Assembly: GCF_900155525.1 (NCBI RefSeq)
Contig: NZ_LT706952.1
Location: 568,406-632,405 of the forward strand
Source of the DNA: Mailhella massiliensis
GTDB lineage: Bacteria > Desulfobacterota > Desulfovibrionia > Desulfovibrionales > Desulfovibrionaceae
Direction: 5' to 3'
Length of the DNA: 64,000 bases
This document shows positions 7,633 through 16,628 of the stretch, piece by piece (within the stretch, counting starts at the first letter, position 1; every line of letters starts with the position of its first letter). Below the pieces are notes generated by a model. It worked only from the letters and a program-made list of their open reading frames with translations. It had not been told where the DNA came from and did not search any database. The position numbers and the translations under genes were made by a program.

Positions 7633-8046
7633 ATGTGGCTCGTTCTCGCGCTTCTCTCCGCCGTGTTCGCGGCGCTCACGTCCATACTGGCCAAGGTGGG
7701 CATCCAGGGCGTGGATTCCAACGTCGGCACCGCCATCCGCACGCTGGTGGTCTTCTTCATGGCCTGCGGCATGGCCTTCCTCTGCGGGGCGAAGTTCTCC
7801 CCTTCCGCCGTGAGCGCCAGGACATGGGTCTTTCTCGTGCTTTCCGGCCTGGCCACCGGAGCTTCCTGGCTCTGCTACTTCAAGGCTCTGCAACTGGGCG
7901 ACGTCTCCAGGGTGGCCCCCGTGGACAAGATGAGCATCGTCTTCACCATCGTGCTCGCCGTCGTCTTCCTGCATGAGGAGCTTACCCTCAAGGCAGCCGC
8001 AGGGGGCGCTCTCATTGCTCTGGGCACGCTTCTCATGGCCCTGTAG
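7633..8046 (+). CDS. EamA-type four-TM transporter (small multidrug/metabolite exporter)
   Basis: A 137-residue membrane protein with four hydrophobic helices and the short EamA repeat: SVLAKVGI-like start, TGASWLCYFKALQLGDVSRVAPVDKMS (residues 78 on, typical EamA loop) and a final FLHEEL-TLKAAAGGALIALGTLL helix. Full DMT proteins have two such repeats, so this is a single-domain version that would dimerise. Substrate unknown. The ATG at 7633 follows AAGGA. It is the first chromosomal gene beyond the island. Confidence 0.85.
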   Translation: MWLVLALLSAVFAALTSILAKVGIQGVDSNVGTAIRTLVVFFMACGMAFLCGAKFSPSAVSARTWVFLVLSGLATGASWLCYFKALQLGDVSRVAPVDKMSIVFTIVLAVVFLHEELTLKAAAGGALIALGTLLMAL

Positions 8047-8186
8047 CGGCCTTCCGCGCCGTGCGCGGCGGGAAAAACGCGCAGGCCCCCCCCTGCCGCC
8101 CGATGCGGAAGGAAGGTTGACTTTTCCCTCCGTATCGTGAATTATCGCACGAATCATCACCCATCCACTCCAAAAAAGGTCTGCGC

Positions 8187-9593
8187 ATGGAATTTCTTGA
8201 AAAGGCGATCGCCTTCTCCAACGACATCCTCTGGTCGTATGTTCTTATCGTCATGCTGATAGCCCTCGGGCTCTGGTTCTCCTTCCGCACGGGCTTCGTG
8301 CAGCTTCGCCTGTTCCGGGAAATGCTGCGTCTTCTGAGGGAAGGCGTGAGCCACGACGGCGGGCACACCCACATCAGTTCCTTCCAGGCCTTCTGCATCA
8401 GCACCGCCTCGCGCGTGGGCGTGGGCAACATCGCGGGCATAGCCATCGCCATCATGGTGGGCGGCCCCGGAGCCATCTTCTGGATGTGGGTCATCGCCGT
8501 CATCGGCGCGGCCTCGGGCTTCGTGGAAAGCACGCTCGCCCAGATATACAAGGTGCGGGACCCGAAAACCTTCGGCTTCCGGGGCGGCCCGGCCTACTAC
8601 ATCCGCAACTGCCTCGGCAGCAGAAGCGCCGCAGCGCTCTTTGCCGTGCTCATATCCGTGACCTTCGGGCTCTGCTTCAACTCCGTGCAGGCCAACACCA
8701 TCACCCTTTCCCTGCAGTCCTCCTTCGGCATCGACCGCGCTCTGGGCGGAGCGGGCATCACCATCCTTTCCGCCATCGTCATCTTCGGCGGACTGAAGCG
8801 CATCGCCCACCTGAGCAGCTGGCTCGTGCCCGTCATGGCCACGCTCTACCTTCTCATCGCGCTCGTCATCGTGCTGATGAACATCACGCACATTCCCGCC
8901 ATGTTCGTCACCATCATTTCCCAGGCCTTCTCCCCCGACGCCGCGGTGGGCGGCATAGGCGCGGCCATCCTTACCGGCGCCAAGCGCGGCCTCTTCTCCA
9001 ACGAGGCGGGCATGGGTTCCGTGCCCAACGCCGCGGCCACGGCCTTCGTTTCCCACCCCGTAAAGCAGGGGCTCGTGCAGGCGCTCGGCGTGTTCGTGGA
9101 CACGCTCCTCGTGTGCACCGCCTCGGCCTGCATCGTGCTCCTTTATGAAGGCTACGCCGACGCGGGCAAGACCGGCATCGAACTTGTGCAGCTGGCGCTT
9201 ACCTCGCATCTCGGCAGCTTTGCGGGCGTGCTGCTTTCCTTCATGGTCTTTCTCTTCGCCTTCAGCTCCATTGCGGGCAACTACTACTACGGCGAAAGCA
9301 ACATTCAGTTCTTCAGCACCCGGCCCGAGCCGCTTCTCATCTTCCGCGTGCTCGTGGTGGCCATGGTGGCCTTCGGTTCCGTGGCCGATCTGCCCTTCGT
9401 ATGGAACCTCGCCGACCTGTTCATGGCGCTCATGGCCATCGTGAACCTCGTGGCCATCGCCCTGCTCGGCAGAAACGCCTTCATCGCCCTGAAGGACTAC
9501 TCGGCGCAGAAGAAGGCGGGCATAGCCGACCCGGTGTTCCACCCCGAACAGCTCCCGGACCGGCGCGGCATAGAAGCCTGGGAAGAAAAGTAA
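8187..9593 (+). CDS. AGCS-family sodium:alanine/glycine symporter
   Basis: A 468-residue protein of about eleven membrane spans. It has the alanine/glycine:cation symporter signature near residues 70-90 (FCISTASRVGVGNIAGIAIA) and the family-typical FVESTLAQIYKVRD, GGPAYYI, GAKRGLFSNEAGMGS and AVCLGL-like blocks. The expected activity is Na+-coupled alanine or glycine uptake. A single gene with its own promoter space; a strong terminator follows at 9615-9645. Confidence 0.93.
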   Translation: MEFLEKAIAFSNDILWSYVLIVMLIALGLWFSFRTGFVQLRLFREMLRLLREGVSHDGGHTHISSFQAFCISTASRVGVGNIAGIAIAIMVGGPGAIFWMWVIAVIGAASGFVESTLAQIYKVRDPKTFGFRGGPAYYIRNCLGSRSAAALFAVLISVTFGLCFNSVQANTITLSLQSSFGIDRALGGAGITILSAIVIFGGLKRIAHLSSWLVPVMATLYLLIALVIVLMNITHIPAMFVTIISQAFSPDAAVGGIGAAILTGAKRGLFSNEAGMGSVPNAAATAFVSHPVKQGLVQALGVFVDTLLVCTASACIVLLYEGYADAGKTGIELVQLALTSHLGSFAGVLLSFMVFLFAFSSIAGNYYYGESNIQFFSTRPEPLLIFRVLVVAMVAFGSVADLPFVWNLADLFMALMAIVNLVAIALLGRNAFIALKDYSAQKKAGIADPVFHPEQLPDRRGIEAWEEK

Positions 9594-9614
9594 CGGCTTT
9601 TTTTTGAAAACGCG

Positions 9615-9645
9615 GGCGGCCTTTGAAAAAAGGCCGCCTTTTTTT
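9615..9645 (+). terminator. Rho-independent terminator after the AGCS gene
   Basis: GGCGGCCTTT and AAAGGCCGCC pair as a ten-base stem with a short loop, followed by seven T. Confidence 0.9.
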
Positions 9646-9779
9646 GCGCTTCCGCGATGCTCCCTGCGAGCTGCAGGAAAATGCAGAAAAAGGCGTCCAA
9701 TTGACAAAATATCCCCGCAATGGAATCCTGAGAAGGATACGTTTCGTTCCCCCGCCTTTTGAGGAAAGGACACCGCATC

Positions 9780-10562
9780 ATGAAGAGCTTCTCCATGCCC
9801 CTGCCTCCGCTTCCCGGCAACAACCCTCTCGGTTCTCTGCCGGACGGCGGAAAAAGGCCGCCCCTTCCCGACATGGAAACATGCCGGAACTTCCTCATGC
9901 GCTTCAGCAGGGAAATCACCGTTCCGCGCGGTACGAAACTCATGATCAACCGGGTGTTCTACCTGCTTGAGGGAACCGTGACGCTCACGGTCGTTTCCGC
10001 CACGGGGGAACGCCATTCCCTGGTGTATTTCGAGCCCGGCGACCTGCTCAGCTTCATGCCCTCGGTGAACCACACCTATGCCATTCCTCACGAGGCCTTC
10101 GACTTTCTGCTGTACAACGAATCGCTCTCCATGTTCGCCAAAACGCCCTGCCGCCTCATCTGCACCGACCACAGGGAATTCATGCGCCACATGGACGAGG
10201 AACCCGTGAAGACCCTGCTCATCCGGGGACTTGCCGCCAACCTGCTCAAGGTCATCGTGCAGTCCGTGAACAACTGCACCCTGCCCGCCACGGTGCGGGT
10301 GTGCCGTATGCTTTCCGTGTTCATGCAGCAGGATGCCCCCCACGCCATTCCCCGCTACCTCACCCATACGGAAATCGCCGGGCACCTTTCCCTGCACGTC
10401 ATGACCGTGACCAAAATCTTTCAGTCCCTGCGCAAGGAAGGCATTCTGGACAGGGAACACGGCATCACCTTTGTGAAAGACCCCGCGCGCCTCATGAGCC
10501 TGGCCTCCCAGCAGAGCCTGCTCTCCTACAAGAATTCCGACATACGCGCCTATCCGGCCTGA
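9780..10562 (+). CDS. Crp/Fnr-family transcriptional regulator
   Basis: A 260-residue regulator with an N-terminal cupin/cyclic-nucleotide-like domain (FYLLEGTVTLTVVSATGERH, then YFEPGDLLSF) and a C-terminal winged helix-turn-helix (YLTHTEIAGHLSLHVMTVTK, then IFQSLRKEGIL). There is no four-cysteine Fnr cluster, so oxygen sensing by Fe-S is unlikely. I start at ATG 9780, preceded by AGGAAAGGA, rather than upstream at 9759. It lies 450 bases before an SLC13 transporter in the same direction and may control it. Confidence 0.85.
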   Translation: MKSFSMPLPPLPGNNPLGSLPDGGKRPPLPDMETCRNFLMRFSREITVPRGTKLMINRVFYLLEGTVTLTVVSATGERHSLVYFEPGDLLSFMPSVNHTYAIPHEAFDFLLYNESLSMFAKTPCRLICTDHREFMRHMDEEPVKTLLIRGLAANLLKVIVQSVNNCTLPATVRVCRMLSVFMQQDAPHAIPRYLTHTEIAGHLSLHVMTVTKIFQSLRKEGILDREHGITFVKDPARLMSLASQQSLLSYKNSDIRAYPA

Positions 10563-11027
10563 GCCGGTCGGCCCGCCAAACACGCGCCCCCCTTCCCCAT
10601 CTTCCCTCACAGACGGCGGCACGCCGCAGAACGCGCATGAGGCCGCCGCAGAAACGCCGGCCCCGAAGATAAAAATTTCCCGTGCGGACGAGCTTGCCCG
10701 GCACCGACGCTCTCGTGTATGCTCATGCCGACCGGCATGAACCCTTTTTCCGCCCCGAAAACGCCATCCGGGCCGCAGCGAGGAGGAAAAACACCCCTTT
10801 CCCGAAAAACGCACAAGCGGCACTGCCCCGGAGCGGGAAAGGAAGGCTCCTTTTCCCGTTTCAAGAAAAAATCTTCACAACACTAGTTTAGACTAGTTTT
10901 CTTTGTTTCCCTTCGTCCTATGTTAAGCGGCATCATAAGCATGGAACCTGGCCGCAGGGCCCGCGGCTTTCCGAACATTCCGTTGTTTCCCATCAAGCGC
11001 AGATCCGCTCCATAACCGGAGGCAAGC
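10563..11027. other. Gene-free 465-base spacer
   Basis: No convincing gene was found: frames open here are short, high-GC by-products. The right part is AT-richer and holds a ten-base-period repeat (10882-10897). The SLC13 gene start at 11028 has GGAGG about ten bases upstream. Confidence 0.6.
10882..10897. promoter_or_regulatory. ACTAGT-TTAG-ACTAGT operator candidate ahead of the SLC13 gene
   Basis: Two palindromic ACTAGT hexamers are spaced exactly ten bases apart, also readable as the direct repeat ACTAGTTTAG / ACTAGTTTTC. CTAG-rich boxes are rare in a high-GC genome, so this is likely a protein binding site. It superficially resembles the E. coli TrpR operator, but the two boxes there are eight bases apart. 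Confidence 0.45.
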
Positions 11028-12557
11028 ATGCCCGTCAAAAGTCTTTCCCTGGGAACCATCATCCATACCGTCATCGGTATCGGACTCATGTTCCTGGGCC
11101 ATGTTCTTCCCTGCCCTTCCCTCGTCGTTCCCGTAAGCGACGCCCTCGTGGCCGCGGGCTTTCCCGTGGCGGACGGCAACGCCGTCATCACCATCACCCG
11201 CATGGGCATGGTCAACGCCATGATCTTCCTCGGCGTGGTCTATCTGTGGACCTTCGTCGATACGCTCTGGCCGTGTTTCCTCGGCGTGCTCATGCTCGCC
11301 TTCAGCGGCTTCACGCCCGCGCCCAAGGTGCTGAACTCCTTCCTCGGCAACCCCATGGTGGTGATGATCTTCTTCACGCTGTGCTTCGCCACCGCCCTCA
11401 TCAGAAGCAACGTATCCTCGTGGCTCGCCCAGTGGATACTCCGGCGCGATTTCATCATAGGCCGCCCGTGGACCTTCACCGCCGTCATTCTGGTGACCTC
11501 CTACCTGCTCGCCTTCTTTGAACAGACCTCCATCTGCTTCCTCATCTGGCCCGTGATGTACAGCATCTTCGACCAGGTGGGCTTCAAACGCGGCGACAAG
11601 TACGTTTCCGTCATGCTGGTGTACATCATCGTCATGGCGCTGCTCTCCTTCGCTTCCGACCCGTTCAAGACGGGCGCCTTCCTCCTGCTCGGCAACGTGT
11701 GGGGCCTTGCCGCCTCGAATCCGGGCATGAACGTGCCCGCCCTGCCCGCGGCCTCCTACTTCTGCTTCGCCCTCGTCGTCTCCCTCGTTTCCATCGCCCT
11801 GCTCATGGCGGCCATGCGCTTCGTCTACCGCGTGGACGTTTCCCCCCTGCTGAAGCTCGACCCCGCGGTGCTGCGCCGCGAACCGCTCAAGCCCATGACC
11901 GGGTATCAGATAGGCGTGCTCGTCGCCTTCGCCCTCTTCGCGTGCTGGATTCTGCTGCCCGGCATCATCGGCAAGGACAATGTCGTCGGAGCCTTCCTCG
12001 CCAAGAATTCCCTGCTCGCTCCGCTGGTGGCGCTCTTCCTCGTGGGCTTCGTACACCTGCACGGAAAGCCCATCGCGGACATCAGCGAAACCGCGGCGGC
12101 CTACCCCTGGCGCATCTTCCTGCTCATCGCCGTGGCCATGCTCCTCGGCGACGCCATGACCGGCAAGGGCACCAACGTCACCATCTACATGGAATATGTG
12201 CTGCGCAACGCCCTTTCCGGCTTCGGCTACGTGCCTCTGTGCATCGCCGTCATCCTGCTCGGCATCACCTTCACCAACTTCTGCAACTCCGTGGTGCTCG
12301 GCCTCGTGCTCACGCCCGTGCTGCTCGCCATGTGCAACGCCTTCGGCATGAACGCCGGGCCCCTCATGGCCTGCTTCATCTACGCCGTGCTCATCGCCGC
12401 CTGCACCCCTGCGGCCTCGCCCTTCGCGGCCATGCTCTTCGGCAACAGCCAGTGGCTCTCTCCCAGGGAAATCGTCACCTACAGCGTCTCTTCCTCGCTC
12501 ATCATCGCGGGCGTCGTCATCGTGATCGGCATCCCGCTCGCCATGGTCATTTTCTAA
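11028..12557 (+). CDS. SLC13/DASS-type or related anion permease
   Basis: A 509-residue protein with about twelve to thirteen membrane spans. It shows SLC13/CitMHS-like features: two inverted repeats, the segment NPMVVMIFFTLCFATALI, LLAFFEQTSICFLIWP and the late TFTNFCNSVVLGLVLTPVL segment, which resembles the paired NT/SNT loops of DASS carriers. The substrate would be a dicarboxylate, sulfate or other organic anion. It lies directly upstream of trxB-trx-assT in the same direction (86-base gap), so import of a sulfated or carboxylated anion for that cluster is possible; this is inference. Confidence 0.75.
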   Translation: MPVKSLSLGTIIHTVIGIGLMFLGHVLPCPSLVVPVSDALVAAGFPVADGNAVITITRMGMVNAMIFLGVVYLWTFVDTLWPCFLGVLMLAFSGFTPAPKVLNSFLGNPMVVMIFFTLCFATALIRSNVSSWLAQWILRRDFIIGRPWTFTAVILVTSYLLAFFEQTSICFLIWPVMYSIFDQVGFKRGDKYVSVMLVYIIVMALLSFASDPFKTGAFLLLGNVWGLAASNPGMNVPALPAASYFCFALVVSLVSIALLMAAMRFVYRVDVSPLLKLDPAVLRREPLKPMTGYQIGVLVAFALFACWILLPGIIGKDNVVGAFLAKNSLLAPLVALFLVGFVHLHGKPIADISETAAAYPWRIFLLIAVAMLLGDAMTGKGTNVTIYMEYVLRNALSGFGYVPLCIAVILLGITFTNFCNSVVLGLVLTPVLLAMCNAFGMNAGPLMACFIYAVLIAACTPAASPFAAMLFGNSQWLSPREIVTYSVSSSLIIAGVVIVIGIPLAMVIF

Positions 12558-12643
12558 CCCTGTCCGGGCGCGTCCGACGCGCCCGCCCTGCCTGAACGAA
12601 CGTTCTCCCGAGGGGAACAGAAACATAGAAAAGGAGTCTCTCC

Positions 12644-13570
12644 ATGGACAAGTACGACGTCATCATCGTGGGCGGCGGCCCCGCCGGTCTCACGGCTTCC
12701 ATCTATGCCGTGCGCGCCAACATGAAAACCCTGGTGCTCGACAAGCTCGCCCCCGGCGGCCAGATCATCAACACCAACGAAATCGCCAACTACACCGGCT
12801 TCGGCACCATCAACGGTGCGGAACTCGCCATCAAGATGTTCGAGCACTCCCAGGAAGTGGGCGCGGAATTCGACTACAAGACCGTGACCGCCGTCATCGA
12901 CGAAGGCGACGTGAAGAAGGTCGTCTGCCTTGAAGACGACACCGTCTACGAAGCCTCCGCCGTGATCATCGCCACCGGCACCCGTCCCCGCCGCCTGCAC
13001 ATTCCCGGCGAGGAAGCCCACACCGGCGCGGGCATCAGCTGGTGCGCCGTGTGCGACGGCGCGCAGTACAGGGGCAAGGACGTGGTCGTCATCGGCGGCG
13101 GCAACTCCGCCGTGGAAGAATCCATCTACCTTGCGGGCATCGTGAACAAGCTCACCGTGGTCACCATGTTCGACCTCACGGCCGATCCTTCCGCCTGCGA
13201 CAAGCTGCGCGCCATGCCCAACGTGACCATCTATCCCTATCAGGACGTTCTGGAATTTCTCGGTACGGACAAGCTTGAAGGCGTGCGCTTCAAGTCCACC
13301 AGGGAAGACGCCACGGAACGCACCGTGACCTGCGACGGCGTGTTCGAATACATCGGGCTTGAACCCACCGCCTCCTTCTGCGCCGACCTCGGCATTCTCG
13401 ACCGTACCGGCTGCATCATCACCGACGCCGCCATGCAGACCTCCCGCCCCGGCATCTTCGCCGCCGGCGACATCATCGTCAAAGGCCTGCGCCAGGTGGC
13501 CACCGCCTGCGGCGACGGCGCCATCGCCGCGAACAGCGCTTCCAAGTATGTAGAGAAACTGAGAGGATAA
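12644..13570 (+). CDS. trxB: Thioredoxin reductase
   Basis: A 308-residue FAD/NADPH disulfide reductase of normal length. It has the FAD GGGPAGLTASIYA motif at the N-terminus, the redox pair Cys134-Ala-Val-Cys137 (WCAVCDG), the NADPH motif GGGNSAVEES and the C-terminal FAD-binding GIFAAGD. It would recycle the thioredoxin encoded 53 bases downstream. AAAGGAG precedes the ATG. Codon use matches the highly biased style of assT, suggesting strong expression. Confidence 0.95.
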   Translation: MDKYDVIIVGGGPAGLTASIYAVRANMKTLVLDKLAPGGQIINTNEIANYTGFGTINGAELAIKMFEHSQEVGAEFDYKTVTAVIDEGDVKKVVCLEDDTVYEASAVIIATGTRPRRLHIPGEEAHTGAGISWCAVCDGAQYRGKDVVVIGGGNSAVEESIYLAGIVNKLTVVTMFDLTADPSACDKLRAMPNVTIYPYQDVLEFLGTDKLEGVRFKSTREDATERTVTCDGVFEYIGLEPTASFCADLGILDRTGCIITDAAMQTSRPGIFAAGDIIVKGLRQVATACGDGAIAANSASKYVEKLRG

Positions 13571-13623
13571 GCTCTCACCGGCAAAAGCCCTTCCCGCAAC
13601 CCACAACCTCAAGGAGCATTCCC

Positions 13624-13935
13624 ATGATTACGGAAATCGATACCGCCGGCTATGACAGCATGGACAAATCCGGCGTCATGATGGTGGAATTCTATTCCAA
13701 GACCTGCGGCCCCTGCAAAATGCTTTCCTTCGTGCTGAAGGACATCAGCAAGAACGACCCCGACTTCCGCATCTTCACCGTCGACTTCGACGCCAACCAG
13801 GACCTCAAGGAACGCTGCGGCGTGAAGGGCTTCCCCACCATGCTCTTCATGAAGGACGGCGCCGAAGTTTCCCGCCTCGAAGGCCTGAAGCAGAAGCCCG
13901 CCATCATTCAGGAAATCGAAAAGCTCAAGGCCTGA
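13624..13935 (+). CDS. Thioredoxin
   Basis: A 103-residue thioredoxin with the active site Cys28-Gly-Pro-Cys31 (KTCGPCKM) and the cis-proline loop GFPTMLF. It has no signal peptide, so it is cytoplasmic. The first helix is shorter and less conserved than in E. coli TrxA. Lying between trxB and assT with AAGGAG before the ATG, it probably forms a three-gene operon. It may be the general thioredoxin or one dedicated to the sulfotransferase. Confidence 0.92.
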   Translation: MITEIDTAGYDSMDKSGVMMVEFYSKTCGPCKMLSFVLKDISKNDPDFRIFTVDFDANQDLKERCGVKGFPTMLFMKDGAEVSRLEGLKQKPAIIQEIEKLKA

Positions 13936-13976
13936 GCACCAGAACACGCGCAACACTCAAGAAGGAGTCCGAACCC

Positions 13977-15857
13977 ATGAGCAACAAAGTGATGCACACC
14001 TACAGCGACCACCTCATCACCCGCCAGAACCGTGCCGAAAAAGAATTCCTCGCGGCCTTCGAAGCGGAAAAGCCCACCCTTGAAAACGCCCATGTTCTGG
14101 TCAACCCCTACTTCATCAACCCCCTCTGCGCGCTGATTCTCTTCAAGAGCGAAAAGCCCGCCTCCGCCACCATGACCCTTCACGGCAAGCGCAACGCCCG
14201 TGAAAACATCGTGCATACCTTCCCCGAAGGCACCGATCATTTCATTCCGGTCATCGGTCTGTACGAGGGCATCGCCACCGACGTGACCGTGGAACTTTCC
14301 ACCGGCGAAAAGAAGACCTTCTCCATCCAGTCCCAGCCCCTGCCTGAAGACGTGTGCCGCTGCCGCAACATCAACACGTCCATGGACTACTTCGGCAACA
14401 ACTTCATGTTCCTCACCCCGGCCGGCAAGAACCTGCCCACCGCCTACGACTACATGGGCGACATCCGCTGGCTGCTCACCGAAAACACCATGTTCGACAT
14501 CAAGCGCGTGAAGAACGGCAACATCATGACCGGTTCCCACCGCTTCTGCCACATGCCCTACTGCTCCACGGGCCTCATCGAACTCAACCTGCTCGGCAAG
14601 ATCTACAAGGAATACCGTATGCCGGGCAACTACCACCACGACCACTTCGAAATGCCCGACGGCAACATCCTGGCCCTCACCCAGGACTTCACCACGAGCA
14701 CCGTGGAAGACATGATCGCCCTGCTCGACCGTGAAACCGGCGAAGTGCTGCGTACCTGGGACTACAAGACCTTCCTGCCCCAGAACGTGGGCGGCTCCGG
14801 TTCTCAGGATGCCCACGACTGGTTCCACAACAACGCCCTGTGGTACAACGAAAAGAACAACACCATCACCATTTCCGGCCGTCATCAGGACGCCGTGGTG
14901 AACTTCGACTACGAAACCAGCAAGCTCAACTGGATCATCGGCGACCCCGAAGGCTGGCCTGAAGACATGCAGAAGTACTTCTTCAAGCCCGTGGGCGACC
15001 TCGACAACTTCGACTGGCAGTATGAACAGCACGCCTGCGTGGTCTGCCCCGACGGCGACATCATGTGCTTCGACAACGGCCAGTACCGCTCCAAGGTGAA
15101 GGAAAAGTACATCCGCAACCGCGACAACTTCTCCCGCGGCGTGCGCTACCGCATCGACACCGAAAAGATGGAAATCGAACAGGTGTGGCAGTACGGCAAG
15201 GAACTCGGCCAGAGCTTCTTCTCCCCCTACATCTGCAACGTGGAATACTACGACGAAGGCCACTACCTCATCCACTCCGGCGGTATCGGCTGGAAGGACG
15301 GCTATGCCTCCGACAAGCTCGGCGCCTTCATCAACCCCAAGAAGGAACCCGGTACCGACATCTGCGCCAAGACCGTGGAACAGAAGGACGGCGTGGTCAT
15401 GTACTCCATGGAAGTGGACGGCAACTTCTACCGTGCCGAAAAGCTCTTCCCCTACCATGACGGCGACAACGCCGCCTTCGGCGAGGGCAAGCTCCTCGGC
15501 CACCTCGATGTGACCCCCACCTTCGACACCATCCCCGACGTGCCCGAATCCCAGCAGGTCATCGACTCCTGGCATCAGGTCAACATCGAGGAAGACGAAG
15601 ACCGCCTGGTCTTCCACGGCCGCTTCGCCCGCGGCTCCCTGGTCATGGTGCTGCTCGAAGGTGAAAAGGAAACCCGCGGCTACTTCATCAACACCGCCGC
15701 TTCCTATCACCTGGCCATGTGCTCCGGCGCCTACCTTGAAGAAGACGACCGCGTGATCAAGCAGAACATCAGCAAGGAAGGCCTCTCCGGCAAGTACGAA
15801 ATCAAGGTGCTCGTGGAAGACACCAAGTACCAGACCGGCGTGAGCATCTTCTGCTAA
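13977..15857 (+). CDS. assT: Aryl-sulfate sulfotransferase (PAPS-independent), no signal peptide
   Basis: A 626-residue member of the arylsulfotransferase family, which transfers sulfate from one phenolic sulfate to another via a sulfohistidine. The residues matching the E. coli catalytic set are visible: His220 in NYHHDHFEMPDGN, His284 in DWFHNN, Arg302 in SGRHQD and His352 in EQHACV (nucleophile). The spacing His284-Arg302 equals that of the E. coli pair (18). EGWPED and FDNGQYR blocks also match. Unlike E. coli AssT it starts MSNKVMHTYSDH with no export signal. It has extra cysteines around the active site (HACVVCPDGDIMC), which could explain the neighbouring thioredoxin genes. AAGGAG precedes the ATG. 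Confidence 0.92.
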   Translation: MSNKVMHTYSDHLITRQNRAEKEFLAAFEAEKPTLENAHVLVNPYFINPLCALILFKSEKPASATMTLHGKRNARENIVHTFPEGTDHFIPVIGLYEGIATDVTVELSTGEKKTFSIQSQPLPEDVCRCRNINTSMDYFGNNFMFLTPAGKNLPTAYDYMGDIRWLLTENTMFDIKRVKNGNIMTGSHRFCHMPYCSTGLIELNLLGKIYKEYRMPGNYHHDHFEMPDGNILALTQDFTTSTVEDMIALLDRETGEVLRTWDYKTFLPQNVGGSGSQDAHDWFHNNALWYNEKNNTITISGRHQDAVVNFDYETSKLNWIIGDPEGWPEDMQKYFFKPVGDLDNFDWQYEQHACVVCPDGDIMCFDNGQYRSKVKEKYIRNRDNFSRGVRYRIDTEKMEIEQVWQYGKELGQSFFSPYICNVEYYDEGHYLIHSGGIGWKDGYASDKLGAFINPKKEPGTDICAKTVEQKDGVVMYSMEVDGNFYRAEKLFPYHDGDNAAFGEGKLLGHLDVTPTFDTIPDVPESQQVIDSWHQVNIEEDEDRLVFHGRFARGSLVMVLLEGEKETRGYFINTAASYHLAMCSGAYLEEDDRVIKQNISKEGLSGKYEIKVLVEDTKYQTGVSIFC

Positions 15858-15865
15858 GCCTCTCT

Positions 15866-15973
15866 GCGGGGAAGGCCGCCACGGCGGCCTTCCCCGCCCC
15901 TCGCCGGGTTTTCACTTTCCCGCCCGCGCGCAGGCCGAAGGCGGAAGGAGCATCTGCTCCTTCCGCCTCTTTT
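15866..15973 (+). terminator. Two hairpins between assT and pdxT
   Basis: A 15-bp stem GCGGGGAAGGCCGCC / GGCGGCCTTCCCCGC (15866-15897) follows assT directly but lacks a T-run. A second stem, AGGCGGAAGGAGCA / TGCTCCTTCCGCCT (15939-15968), is followed by CTTTTC and looks like the true terminator. Confidence 0.7.
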
Positions 15974-15980
15974 CATTCCT

Positions 15981-16628
15981 TCAGATGCTTCCTGCGCCTT
16001 TTCTTCCGTCAAGGCACAGATTCAGAAAAAAGCTGTGTATCCGCCTGTCGGCCGTAAGTTCCGGGTGAAACGACGTGGCAAGCAGATTGCCCTGCCTTAC
16101 CGCCGCAGGACTGCGGCCGAGAGGCCCATCCACCAGAGAAAGCACCTCCACATCCGGCCCATGGGAAACGATGAGCGGCGCACGGATGAACACCGCCTCC
16201 ATATCGCCTGCCGCACCCGCGACATCCAGCCTTGTCTCAAAGCTTTCCGTCTGTCTGCCGAAGGCGTTGCGGCGCACCCTGGCATCCAGAAGACCGAGCA
16301 CCGGCTGCTTCATGGGGGAACCGTCCGCATCTTCCACTTCCCGGCACATCAGAATGAGTCCGGCACAGCTTCCGTACACGGGCATGCCCATGCGCGCGCA
16401 GTCCCTTAAAGGCTCAAGCAGTCCCTCTTCTTCAAGAAGTCTGCCCATGACGGTGCTCTCCCCGCCCGGCAGAACGATGCCGTCAAACTTTTCCAGCCCT
16501 GCGCAGGCCGAATCTCCGGGACGCCGCCGGATTTCCGTCACCTTCGCGCCGCAGCTCTCCAGCGCCAGCCGGTGTTCGCGAAACGCCCCCTGAAGCGCGA
16601 GCACGCCGATATGAAGAGCGCCTACCAT
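15981..16628 (-). CDS. pdxT: Pyridoxal 5'-phosphate synthase, glutaminase subunit
   Basis: A 215-residue class I glutamine amidotransferase that makes ammonia for Pdx[10 protein letters not shown], the nucleophile motif YGSCAGLIL and the His-Glu end of the triad in SFHPELT are all present. It overlaps the end of pdxS by seven bases, the normal coupled order pdxS-pdxT. Length is slightly above the usual 190-200. Confidence 0.93.
   Translation of the reverse strand: MVGALHIGVLALQGAFREHRLALESCGAKVTEIRRRPGDSACAGLEKFDGIVLPGGESTVMGRLLEEEGLLEPLRDCARMGMPVYGSCAGLILMCREVEDADGSPMKQPVLGLLDARVRRNAFGRQTESFETRLDVAGAAGDMEAVFIRAPLIVSHGPDVEVLSLVDGPLGRSPAAVRQGNLLATSFHPELTADRRIHSFFLNLCLDGRKGAGSI

Noticed and set aside
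8046-8186. Terminator after the EamA gene
   Set aside because: GC-rich short repeats are present, but no clear stem with a T-run was found.
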